The notes beneath the pieces are model-generated. The model was not told the origin of the DNA. It was given only the letters and a program-made list of their open reading frames with translations, and did no database searches. 64,000 bases of DNA from Siphonodentalium dalli. Its lineage: Eukaryota > Mollusca > Scaphopoda > Gadilida > Siphonodentaliidae. Shown here one piece after another: positions 11,054 to 20,690 of the stretch (position 1 is its first letter; each line of letters opens with the position of its first letter). The stretch spans positions 164,381,465-164,445,464 of the forward strand of contig CP136068.1 in the NCBI GenBank assembly GCA_032622095.1. The letters run 5' to 3'. Made by a program: the position numbers and the translations under genes.

Positions 11054-11512
11054 GTTTGTGATTATTTCAGATTGCGAACCAGACTACCCGCCGCCCCAGG
11101 GAACAACCGGACCTAAACAAAGATCAAAATATTTGTTTAACATAATAAAATATGGGAAACATGATATGATAATAGATACTTGTAGTTGTGGTACAATTGA
11201 ACAGAATAAATAGTAGTACGGTACGCTTGTATAGCCTAAAGCCTTGAACTTGAAGGCATCCCTGATATGAACCAATGAAAGGCATTAATCTGCTTGATGT
11301 AGTCGAAAACAAGCCCTCTGTCACCGTATGCTACTTTCCAGACACTTTTATGAACGAAGATGGATTATTCCTCAAACCTAGCTACCTTTTGAATATGACA
11401 AAAACTATTAAATCAAAACAACCCGCCCCTGATGATCGGGACTACCTGCCCCTGATGATCGGGACAACCCGCCCCAAAATACACCCGGTTGTCCCCAAGC
11501 CTGAGTTAAGTG

Positions 11513-12068
11513 CAGGGTTCACGCTGCCATTTGCCAATGGCAAAAATAATTCACATTTGGCAAAAAATAATTTCATTTGGCAAAAGTTTTGGCAAGTCAC
11601 TCTTTAATTCCTCAATAAAGTTGAACAATATTGGTCAATCAATACCCTTCATTGTAGGAAATTATTACAATGGAGTTATATTAGTTATGTATTATACGGT
11701 TTCGGATTAAGATACTGTTAATCTGATAGCATTAGTTTCGATGGGTGGAGGGATTACCAGTATTTAGTGTGATGGTGGTGTTTACATAACTAATCTTCTT
11801 GTGATGTTCCCTTCTACCATATTGTGTTCTTCGGTGATTGGTTTATTTTTGTATGATAAACCACAATCGAGATGAGAGTATAGTTATTAACTAACTGCTT
11901 TTCTATCGATATCAAATCTCGACTGTCGGAACATAAGACTCAATCAAGGTTGCAGAAAATGATACTGTCAGGGATAATATTTGGCAAATTCTAAAAGAAT
12001 TTGGCAAAAAATATTTTCATTTGGCAAATTATTTGGCAAAAGTAAATTTCGGTCCAGCGCGGACCCTG
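11513..12068. mobile_element. hAT-like non-autonomous element with 8-bp target duplication
   Basis: Starts CAGGGTTCACGCTG and ends with the complement-like CAGCGCGGACCCTG. It is flanked by GTTAAGTG (11505-11512) and GTTTAGTG (12069-12076), an 8-bp duplication with one mismatch. CAGGG ends and 8-bp duplications are typical of hAT elements. The interior has inverted runs of atttggcaaa and no transposase. The paralogous family H element near 15185 carries the uninterrupted sequence aagcctgtgtttagtgtgcc, which is an empty site. The ORFs here are non-coding. Confidence 0.75.
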
Positions 12069-12182
12069 GTTTAGTGTGCCTGTCATTTGCAGAATGCGGT
12101 CCCCAGAGGGTGAGTTTAGTGATGATATCCTACGCAGCGGGCTAGCATCAACAAATTCACCCTCTTGGAACCTCATTATACT
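12069..12182. repeat. Hairpin repeat, family H, copy 2 (split by the hAT-like element)
   Basis: tttagtgtgcctgtcatttgcag followed by the inverted arms ggtccccagagggtgag and ttcaccctcttggaacctcat. Homologous to 15196-15400 and 30255-30450. Its second hairpin part continues at 12770-12960 after an unrelated insertion. Confidence 0.7.
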
Positions 12183-12769
12183 GGAGTCAGCTTGTCCGTC
12201 GTCCGTCCGTCGTCCGTCCGTGGACACAAATTTGTCCGGAGTTTTTCTCAGTCGTTTTTTGATCAATTTCCGTGAATCTTGGTACAGACATCAACCACCA
12301 TGGGAACCTGTGCACCTGCGATTATGACGTCTGTCGGACATTTTTTGGTTGAGTTATCCCCCCTTTTTCGACTTTAGAAAATTTTCGCAACATGTAACTT
12401 TTGTCCGAGCTTTAATTCCTACATTTTTCGGTCAATTTTTTAAAAACGTGGCACAGATATTTAGTATAATGGGAACTTGTGCACCTGCGATTATGATGTC
12501 TGTCCGACATTTTTTGGTGGAGTTATCCCCCTTTTTCGACTTAGAAACTTTTTTTGCAACATGCATAATTTTGTCCGAGCTTTTATTCCTACATTTTTCG
12601 GTCAATAGGTTTAAGATTAGGGTTATGGTTGTACACCTGCAATGGGAACTGTTATTTTATTATTTTAACTAAATGTTTACTGACATGTGAAACATCTTAG
12701 TATTTTAAAAACAGGGGGGTATCCATAGTCCCATTGGGACAGTCACACCTCTCGTTCTGTTTGCCCTCA
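12183..12769 (+). repeat. Tandem-cored element with 'gtccgtcgtccgtccg' start
   Basis: Begins near a run of gtccgtccgt and has two diverged units of tttttggtgagttatccccc / cacctgcgattatgatgtc. It ends near cacctctcgttctg. Organisation matches the elements at 28408-29490, 31660-32060 and 40088-40700. It separates the two parts of a family H element, so it probably inserted there. Confidence 0.55.
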
Positions 12770-12975
12770 TCTGCTATGGGAGACAGATAGAAGATTGAAG
12801 TTCCCAAATGGTGAATATTATGATGTACACCCATTGGAAACCTTGATTAAGCAAGTCTGTCAATTTGGGGATATAGAGAAACTAAACTAAAAAAGAAACA
12901 GAATCTATGTGAAGAAGTTTCTATAGAAATTTGATAGTAAAGAAACTTTCCAGAGAATATGAGGCCCTAAGTCAT
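12770..12975. repeat. Family H, second part
   Basis: catctgctatgggagaca, then a hairpin from gaagttcccaaatggtgaat to its complement, then agagaaactaaactaaaaaag and aactttccagagaatatgag. The same order occurs at 15318-15420, 16011-16085 and 30365-30680. Confidence 0.6.
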
Positions 12976-13041
12976 CAGCTCCGGCGCAATCTTGTCTCAC
13001 TCCGGCCTAATCTGCTATAACTTAAACTGTCTAACCTACAG

Positions 13042-13187
13042 GTGATAGTCAAAGGAAAGCCGCACCAGGCCAGTCTTATTCCAATCTTGCCCAATCTAAA
13101 CCATGGCAGAGAGAACCGCCTCAAGCACAGTCTGTGATATATGACCGGGATAGTGCAATGGAACCCACACCTCAGGCTTCTGTCCAG
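13042..13187 (+). CDS. Exon 5 of unrecognised GRG-rich protein gene
   Basis: A 146-nt exon with acceptor taaactgtctaacctacag and donor GTCAGT. It enters with two nt completing Gly after GA of exon 4 and ends in phase 0. It encodes 48 residues starting DSQRKAAPGQSYSNLAQSKP and ending in TPQASVQ. Rich in Gln, Ser, Pro and Ala, so probably disordered. The other two frames have stops. It is followed directly by a 40-bp minisatellite whose unit resembles the exon 5 donor region. Confidence 0.65.
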
Positions 13188-13195
13188 GTCAGTAT

Positions 13196-13768
13196 AAATA
13201 ACTCTCAGCATAGGGTCAGCCTAGAGCTTTTATTATAAAGAACCCTCAGCACAGGGTCAGCCTAGAGCTTTCTGCATAAAGAACCCCTCAGCACAGGGTC
13301 AGCCTAGAGCTTTCTGCATAAAGAACCCTCAGCACAGGGTCAACCTACAGCTTTCTGCATAAAGAACCCCTCAGCACAGGGTCAGCCTAGAGCTTTCTGC
13401 ATAAAGAACCCTCAGCGCAGGGTCAACCTACAGCTTTCTGCATAAAGAACCCTCAGCACAGGGTCAACCTACAGCTTTCTGCATAAAGAACCCTCAGCAC
13501 AGGGTCAACCTACAGCTTTCTGCATAAAGAACCCTCAGCATAGGGTCAACCTAGAGCTTTCTGCATAAAGAACCCTCAGCATAGGGCCAGCCTAGAGCTT
13601 TTATTATAAAGAACCCTCAGCGCAGGGTCAGCCTAGAGCTTTCTGCATAAAGAACCCTCAGCACAGGGTCAGCCTAGAGCTTTCTGCATAAAGAACCCTC
13701 AGCATATGGTCAACCTACAGCTTTCTGCATAAAGAACCCTCAGCATAGGGTCAGCCTAGAGCTTTCAG
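13196..13768 (+). repeat. 40-bp minisatellite starting at the exon 5 donor (about 14 copies)
   Basis: The unit aagaaccctcagcacagggt followed by cagcctagagctttctgcat recurs every 40-41 bp. Variants swap cagcctagag for caacctacag, and the first and tenth units have ttttattata in place of ttctgcat. One isolated diverged unit lies at 15138-15177 in the same intron. Confidence 0.9.
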
Positions 13769-13771
13769 TTA

Positions 13772-13883
13772 TAGATAGACACCTGGGTGGTATTGGATAT
13801 GCGGGAGAAACAACACCGGTGAGGGCCATAGGCCCGAAATGGGATTGTTTCTCCCGCATATCCAATACCACCGAGGTGTCTAT
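13772..13883. repeat. Fold-back repeat of 112 bp
   Basis: gatagacacctgggtggtat and its complement ataccaccgaggtgtctatc enclose a short loop, with arms complementary for about 39 bp. Small MITE-like hairpin; no clear target duplication. The following 100 bp contain several tggatat/atatcca palindromes. Confidence 0.7.
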
Positions 13884-14139
13884 CTTACTTTTAGAACAGT
13901 TCTGTCATCCATTGTTTGTAGCAGGTGTCTACTCGTCATGGGCTTGTTGTATTGATGTGTAATTGACACAAGCATTGGATATCTGGGTGTGACAATTGGA
14001 TATTACGGATATCCAACTGTTGGATATTACATATATCCAATTGTTGAGGCAATAAGTCAGACACTTGGTTTGATTCAAGTCGTCACCACCAATATGGTGG
14101 GGCTGGGGTGGGAGGGGGGGTCTTACACACAAACACACA

Positions 14140-15137
14140 GCAGTATCAATTTAGAAAATACATAATGCCAATGTAAGTTATCCATTGAGGTCCGGTGACC
14201 GACTGTTATTTACTGCAAAGATCTTTAGGTCATTGCATTCGCTGCGAAACGGTATGTCATGATTAAAATAATATATGACCTCATTCGATAATTTACGTTG
14301 GTCAAGAACTGCTTGTAAATCCAACTTCGAATTCATGGAATAAATAAATCCGGTAACGGCTCCTCGAAAGAATTTCTATTATTTTTTATTCCAATATTAA
14401 CGGAAAACATCAGTTGGATCATCGGCCGGATCGTCATTTACCTCCAGGCGCTGCGATGTTTATTTTTGGTTATAAAATGGACGCCATGCTGATAATATAT
14501 AACTATGTAATAACCATTCAGATAATGTCGACACAGAAAGTTTAGAAAATTACTTTGTTCGGCTTCGCCGGACGAAAATAGCACACAAGTACACGTGCAG
14601 AATCAGTTTTGACAATAAGTCAAACATTACTTATCTAGAATCGTAAGTCCAACTTTAAGTCCCCCTTTCGAATGCGGAGTGTGGTCGCGTCCTGTTTTCA
14701 ACCAATGTCATATTCATGTTCACGTTCGTTCGTGTGTGTTCGGTCCATATTCTGAAAGTTTTGGAGAACAATTAGCAAACATGTGCAACGTACTCCGGGT
14801 AGTACTTTGTGACGTGCGCATACTGTAACTGAGTTATTCTCAGCCTATGATACTGGCAAAATTCACTCTTCTCAACCATGCTGATATGGAAATGAGTAGC
14901 TAATTGGAGACATTCGTTTATGCGCCCGACAACAACGTGTTAATTAATTAGACTAAAGCGTGGGGTAAGCTAATCGCCGACAAAGACAATATCATGCTTG
15001 GGGCTCACGAAGGGGGTAAAATAATAAATACATTTCATTTTTCAAAGTGTGTATATTACACAATCAATTAACATGATTTGCTTCTTTCTGGTATCTAGTT
15101 TCTGAATTCTTGAACCACCATTCGGTCAGAAATGTTC
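14140..15137. other. Intron 5, no feature seen
   Basis: AT-rich sequence with no recognisable gene or bounded repeat. Confidence 0.5.
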
Positions 15138-15195
15138 TGTATAAAGAACCATCAGCACAGGGTCAGCCTGGAGGTTTCAAATTGGGAGAAGCAAG

Positions 15196-15420
15196 CCTGT
15201 GTTTAGTGTGCCTGTCATTTGCAGAATGAGGTCCCCAGAAGGTGAATTTAGTGACGCTATCCCACACAGCGGGCTAGCATCACCAAGTTCACCCTCTTGG
15301 GACCTCATTCTGCATAGCCTCATCTGCTATAGGAGACATAGACTCAGATTGAAGTTCCCAAATGGTGAATATTGTGATGTACACCCATTGGGAACCTCGA
15401 TTATGCAATTTTCGGATAGT
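15196..15420. repeat. Hairpin repeat, family H, copy 3 (fullest copy)
   Basis: gtttagtgtgcctgtcatttg, hairpin gaatgaggtccccagaaggt ... accctcttgggacctcattc, then the second hairpin gaagttcccaaatggtgaat ... cccattgggaacctcgatt. It serves as the uninterrupted reference for the hAT insertion at 11513-12068. Confidence 0.75.
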
Positions 15421-16081
15421 AACACGGACTGGAATTTGATATCACGGGGTCAATTAGCTCTGGTAGGTTTTGATATGAAGATGATCAATGGACTCCAGAT
15501 ATATAGTAATAACAGTATTTATTGTTGAATTCCAAGCATATATTAGGTACACAAGTATTGAACAATCTATCGGGTGCCGATGAAATGCAATATATAATCC
15601 GGGTGCCGTGAAGAGAGAATAAGAACCGGGTGCCGTGAAGAGTTAAGTCTAAAGATGAATTGCTTAACTTACATTTAGAAGTTTTTATATATATATACAA
15701 CTTAGTGAAACAATAGATTTGATTAGCCAAAGACGTGTGAAAGCCTGAAGCATACTAATTAACAGCAGGACTTGCCACCTGGACATTTAGAATAATAGGT
15801 GTAAAGATTTATGTCAATTGATAAGAGTTATATGAAGCTAAATGGACAATTAGCAATTAACGTTGCAAGCCTTAGTTAAGATGATAAAGATAAAGAACAA
15901 TTGAGGCATGATTGATTGAAAGTAATGAACAGATTTGAGAGGAAATGAATATGAAGTAAAGTAAATAAGAAATAGTTTGAATGGGGGAATATGGCTTGGT
16001 GATAATAGAGAGAAACTAAACTAAAAAAAGATAGATTCTAAGTTTCTATAGAAACTTGATAATAAAGAAGATGGGGCCTAA
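15421..16081. other. Intron 5, no gene; purine-rich strand
   Basis: Includes a twice-repeated cgggtgccgtgaagag at about 15600-15640 and an A/G-rich stretch 15880-16010. The end (agagaaactaaactaaaaaa) is again the family H tail. Confidence 0.45.
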
Positions 16082-16160
16082 GTAGAATGAGGTCCCCAGA
16101 GGGTGAATTTAGTGATGCGGGATAGCATCACTAAATTAACCTTCTGGGGATCTCATTCAG
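16082..16160. repeat. Hairpin repeat, family H, copy 4
   Basis: gaatgaggtccccagagggt and its complement accttctggggatctcattc, with a very short loop. Confidence 0.7.
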
Positions 16161-16419
16161 ACATGTTATAATTAGGTTTGGTTATCAGGGAGAAGTATTA
16201 ATGGGTGAAATTCAATTTACTCTCCAACACCCCCTTCTATAAGTATTATGCAACACAAGATCCAATTTATAAAGCCAAAAAACACTACTATAATCAATAA
16301 ATAGAGTTTAAACATGCTGTTGGGACATACACATACTGGTATGAGAGAGAAGTGGCCCTGGGACAAAAATAGGGAGAAGTTGCCCATTTTAAGGGAAGAA
16401 GTCTAACAATTCGCCCTCT

Positions 16420-16880
16420 AGGCTGGTCTCTGAAACAATCTGCCCTCTAGGCTGGTCCCTCTCCCTATTTGCCCACTAGGCTGGTCCCTCTCCCTATTTG
16501 CCCTCTAGGCTGGTCCCTCTCCCTATTTGCCCTCTAGGCGGGTCCCTCTCCCTATTTGCCCTCTAGGCTGGTCCCTCTCCCTATTTGCCCTCTAGGCTGG
16601 TCCCTCTCCCTATTTGCCCTCTAGGCGGGTCCCTCTCCCTATTTGCCCTCTAGGCTGGTCCCTCTCCCTATTTGCCCTCTAGGCGGGTCCCTCTCCCTAT
16701 TTACCCTCTAGGCTGGTCCCTCTCCCTATTTGCCCTCTATGCTGGTCCCTCTCCCTATTTGCCCTCTAGGCGGGTCCCTCTCCCTATTTGCCCTCTAGGC
16801 GGGTCCCTTTCCCTATTTGCCCTCTAGGCGGGTCCCTCTCTCTATTTGCCCTCTGGGCTGGTCTCTGTCCCAATATGCCC
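16420..16880. repeat. 29-bp minisatellite (about 15 copies)
   Basis: The unit ctggtccctctccctatttg followed by ccctctagg repeats every 29 bp; copies alternate between ggctggtcc and ggcgggtcc. One strand is strongly pyrimidine-rich. No ORF. Confidence 0.9.
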
Positions 16881-16988
16881 TCTAAAATTATTAATCATGG
16901 CCTAATGTTTATATAAGAAAGACTTTGAGTGTTAAGGCCACACAAAGTCAATTTCCCCTTTTCTCAGGTCTGCGCGGATGGTCCCGAA

Positions 16989-16989
<1 letters not shown>

Positions 16990-17028
<39 letters not shown>
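16990..17028. repeat. Uninterrupted run of 39 C
   Basis: The run lies between near-duplicates gatggtcccgaatc and gatggtcccgaaac. A related repeat at 30786-30845 has the same surroundings without the run. Length may be uncertain for sequencing reasons. The open frame through it is poly-Gly from poly-G and not a gene. Confidence 0.85.
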
Positions 17029-17599
17029 ACGCTGATGGTCCCGAAACCTGGATTTTTTTGGCGACCACTAGAACACATGGCCGATGTTGACATCTACTAA
17101 TATGAATCATACATGACCCGTAGTGGAACAACCACACATTATGTGCCTCAAATTTGCCTTTTTTCGGCGACATAACGCTAAGAATAATTTATGTAACATC
17201 ATGCAGTGGTCATGACGGAGACGACATGCCAACTTGACAAGACATGTCGTGCATTGTAAAATTTTGTCTGGATTCTCGTCATGACTTCTTCATTTTTCAT
17301 ATTCATTAAGCGAACCAACGAAATTGTTCTAAATGAAATTAATAGACCGAAATCACATGTGAATTCCTCGTAAGTTGTGAAGTAGTTACTTTCAATTTTA
17401 TCGCGATGCTTCATTTCCAATTCCGCGTTTTTTGCAATCTCCACACGGTTGCTAACCGGAAGTCACGTGACAATTTCTCCAAAATCTATACCCGCTATCT
17501 TGAAATATCAATGATGGATATAGAAACAAATATATGACGTCATTCACCTGCCACAGGTATAAGCACCCTTGGTGGTTGCTATTACCGGTACATAGACAT

Positions 17600-17698
17600 T
17601 CTAACTTTCCGCTTTCCTTATCGCTCCTTTAACTGTAACATTTGACTTTATCCCCTATCCAAGTTGAGCTTCATTGTCATTGACACTTTCATATATTT
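17600..17698 (+). repeat. Solo 3' end of the tandem-cored Helitron/Helentron-like family
   Basis: aagttgagcttcattgtcat followed by tgacactttcat matches the 3' ends at 26160-26250, 38200-38300 and 44560-44651, including the hairpin with arms gtgtca and tgacac. The unit array is missing. Confidence 0.55.
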
Positions 17699-17735
17699 TG
17701 TAGCCACAAGTCGCCGGGGGTCAGTGACCTTAGAT
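17697..17735 (+). repeat. Decayed copy of the exon 6 acceptor and exon start
   Basis: tttgtagccacaagtcgccg followed by ggggtcagtgacc matches tttgcagccacaaggcgcct followed by ggggtcaaggagtc at the real exon start, 146 bp downstream. The AG is kept but the frame after it would change. Confidence 0.65.
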
Positions 17736-17849
17736 TTAGAAAATAAAAAAGTTTTTCATCCATATAAATATTTAGTATTGCCCACTCTCTAAACTGAGAA
17801 TGGGGGGCATTGCACTTTTTGCTTGTACATCTTAATTTTATATTTGCAG

Positions 17850-18195
17850 CCACAAGGCGCCTGGGGTCAAGGAGTCCCGCGAAGCATGGGTTCAGGTCAA
17901 GGTCGTGGGATTAGCATCGCTCCCCAGATGGAAGAACCTCCGCAGCCTCGACCCATCCGACCGATTCAAGCAACTCAACCAGTCATTCCAGACGGCTTCG
18001 CTCAAGCGCGGCCTCCAGGTGTCGCTCCACAAGCTAGACCTTCCGCAGGGCTGCAGATGGGGCGGGGCTACAGGCCGGGCGGTCCTCAGCAAGGTAGCAT
18101 TGGTCGTGGTATATCAGTTCCGCCCACCATTAACCAGTCTCCGAACCCGGCGCTGTTGCAGCAGATGGCCGCATCTAATCCGAACACCATGGCAG
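17850..18195 (+). CDS. Exon 6 of unrecognised GRG-rich protein gene (Gln/Pro/GRG region)
   Basis: The largest exon, 346 nt. Acceptor ttttatatttgcag, donor GTATGT; phase 0 in and one nt out. It encodes 115 residues starting PQGAWGQGVPRSMGSGQGRG and including GQGRGISIAPQ, QMGRGYRPGG and IGRGISVPP. These three Arg-Gly sites lie in a Pro/Gln/Gly background. Arg-Gly sites of this kind are known targets of arginine methyltransferases, and methylated GRG/ARG sites bind Tudor domains in germ-line RNA proteins; applying that here is inference. GC content is well above the introns and other frames are interrupted. Best single piece of coding evidence in the window. Not recognised by family. Confidence 0.8.
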
Positions 18196-18653
18196 GTATG
18201 TCCTCTTATATTATTCAAATCTATGATCCTCTTATATTGTTGCCCATATATTGAAGATGGCCAACATGTATATAGATGACGGAAAAATTATTTTTTGACG
18301 GAGTTATTAACCCTTTTCGACTTTTCTGTATGAGGGTACCTTCATGCAAGTTCATGGTGTAATCAACTCCTCCTACATTTTTCATCCTAGAGATTTGAAA
18401 CTTCAGAATATTGTTGCCCATATATTGAAGATTTTATATTCAAAGCTACGGAAGGGGTTCAATTGTTTTATAGGTAGGTGGGTGTTTGACCAGGTAACAC
18501 ATCTGACAGGGTGAGCGAGCACCTATAGCCCTCTGGAACAAGTCAGAATGGAGGACAGGCTGACGGACTATAATGCCTTTCCGTTTGTCAACTTAGGTAT
18601 AGTGAAAGACATAATGGCTTAAAATCTATCCATCATATAATTTCCTCACCTAA
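18196..18653. other. Intron 6 start, small duplication
   Basis: The phrase attgttgcccatatattgaa occurs at 18236 and 18411, about 175 bp apart. Nothing else seen. Confidence 0.45.
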
Positions 18654-19026
18654 CCCTTTACCCAACAGAACGGTCCTGTGCCAATGCATTCTCTATGGTC
18701 GACTCGCATATATAAGAGAATGCATTGGCTTAACACATTAAAAATTATAAAATTGTTAAAGAATGTAAGAAAAAATGGTAAAAAGTGTTAAAAAAAGATT
18801 TTTTTTAGGCCAATGCATTCTCTTATATATGCGAGGCGACCTATGGTCGACTCGCATATATAAGAGAATGCATTGGCACAGGGCATAACTGTAACTATCA
18901 CAATGTGGTCAAGGAGCCGGTTCCAATGATATCCATATTTGTATGGTTCTATTGAGACAGACCGAAGATATTTTAGGCTGTTGAAGCTTTATTTGGCCGG
19001 TTTTGGCCGGTTTGTTGGGTAAAGGG
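18654..19026. mobile_element. TTAA-type MITE, family 1 (CCCTTTACCCAACA ends)
   Basis: Left target site CTAA (decayed), right TTAA. Ends CCCTTTACCCAACAGAACGG and the complement-like ggccggtttgttgggtaaaggg. The interior carries two copies of the shared hairpin (gccaatgcattctcttatat then atgcgagg, and complement) separated by gttaaagaatgtaag. Other copies: 29590-30008, 32504-32895, 56805-57154. piggyBac-like by target site. Confidence 0.8.
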
Positions 19027-19049
19027 TTAATGAAGGTGGTATTTAAGTA

Positions 19050-19245
19050 TAGGTTATAACCCGCTTGGGTTTTTCCGCCAAGGAGAAGCCCTCAACTGAA
19101 CTATATGGATTACGTCTCCGGCCTTGTGTCAATCAGGAGGGTTAAAATTTTATTGCTGTGCCGACCCCACTCACATCCGTGTCCAGATTAGTCTCGCATG
19201 AATACACCCGCATTCTATCTATTGTCTAGTCAGTTTTTATTCCTC
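19050..19245. repeat. Left member of a distant inverted repeat
   Basis: ccgccaaggagaagccctca then actgaactatatggattacg and on to tagtctcgcatgaatacacc are complementary to 23713-23750 and 23889-24045. The two sites are about 4.6 kb apart, in opposite orientation. They are either the ends of one large element or two copies of a shorter one. Confidence 0.75.
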
Positions 19246-20690
19246 CTCGCCAGGACAGGATCGTTTCTATTTTCTCAAGGTTGTATCTTTCTGTGTTGCG
19301 AGTTTATCGACTCAATATTTATTGTTGATATTACAAACTTGCAATTTATTGTACCCGATAGTTAATTAATATTTCTCACATCCGAAACGGGAACTTTTTT
19401 CGTTTCACTGTATCCGTAATTTGTTTCCGTGTTTTCTGTTTTCCTCAAGACGGCTTTATCTTCCAACAATTGGAATTAAGATGGCCATCTTGACAATGAC
19501 TAAAGAAGCACATAGCTTACTTGTGGCAAAACCACATAGTGCATATTGTGCCACACATACGGCGTGATGACTATCATGACTTACAATTGAGGACGCAATG
19601 TAGTACGGTATGCGATGTCTCCTAATTTCGTGCTACACGTGTTTCACTTTACATAAGTTTCCGTCGACTCGCTTCGGTTATTTCGTAAGTTCCGTTGCTT
19701 TGTATCCTAATGTATACTGCCAAATCATACATGGCACTGCTCTGTTAATTCGCAGAAATACGAAAGATAGTACTTGTTATCACTATCAGATGACAATTCA
19801 CATTTCTTTCGACTGAGCGATCTGTAATATTGTTTTAACGATCAATACCTGCGAATCTACGCCCGCCAGTATGTATGAGCGCGTGGTCTTGTTAGACACA
19901 TGACAAATGTAATAACACATTACATCGACTTCAAGGTATTTCGAAAATTCTACCTTGTCTATCACGATTAAATATCATATAACTCATTGTATCATCAGTA
20001 CAATAGTTACTAACACTCCGTAACAGGGGGATGGTATTCGTTATCACATATATAACCACACTTCGAATTGATGTGTTGTCTGACGTTCTAAATATTGTGT
20101 TGCATTCTTTACATCCATGTATGTACAGTTTGGGTTCCTACGAACTATTGTTCACCAACTGCAATGAAGTGAAAACTTTGTGGCCTGACACTAAGCCATC
20201 TTACCGTAGGCTCTAATATGCCTCGGCGTGGGCGAGCTTGCAATGATGTATTGCACGCCGTAATAGTTCCATACATTGTACATGACAATCATATCGTATC
20301 AGGGCCTCATGTATGCTGTCAGAACTGACTACTAGTATGCTTACATATGGTGAACAGTTTTCATCCCAATACTGACATACTTTGCAGTTTCATCAGTGAA
20401 TGATAACGGCAAACAGCGAAATAGAAAGAATACATATTGTCACGTGCTCCAGATTCACTGCCAATAGTCTTTCCAGTAGAGACCATCACTTGGCTCACTA
20501 ACTTCTATTTCCACATATATCAAAACGATATTCTGCCACATAGCTTTCACTCGTGTATGATGCGCAGTTACATGCAACACATTTATATTGCGCAGAAAGG
20601 ACTGCATTTGTATTGTTACATGTCTAAAGCGAGCTTACATGCGCAGCGTTTATATTGCGCACATCTACTGCCAATATATTTCCGAAACCG
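19246..20690. other. No gene seen; AT-rich segment between inverted repeats
   Basis: Only short ORFs without protein-like features. No RNA gene. Confidence 0.4.

Noticed and set aside
16964-17173. Glycine-rich protein on the - strand
   Set aside because: It is a translation of the 39-base homopolymer and its flanks.
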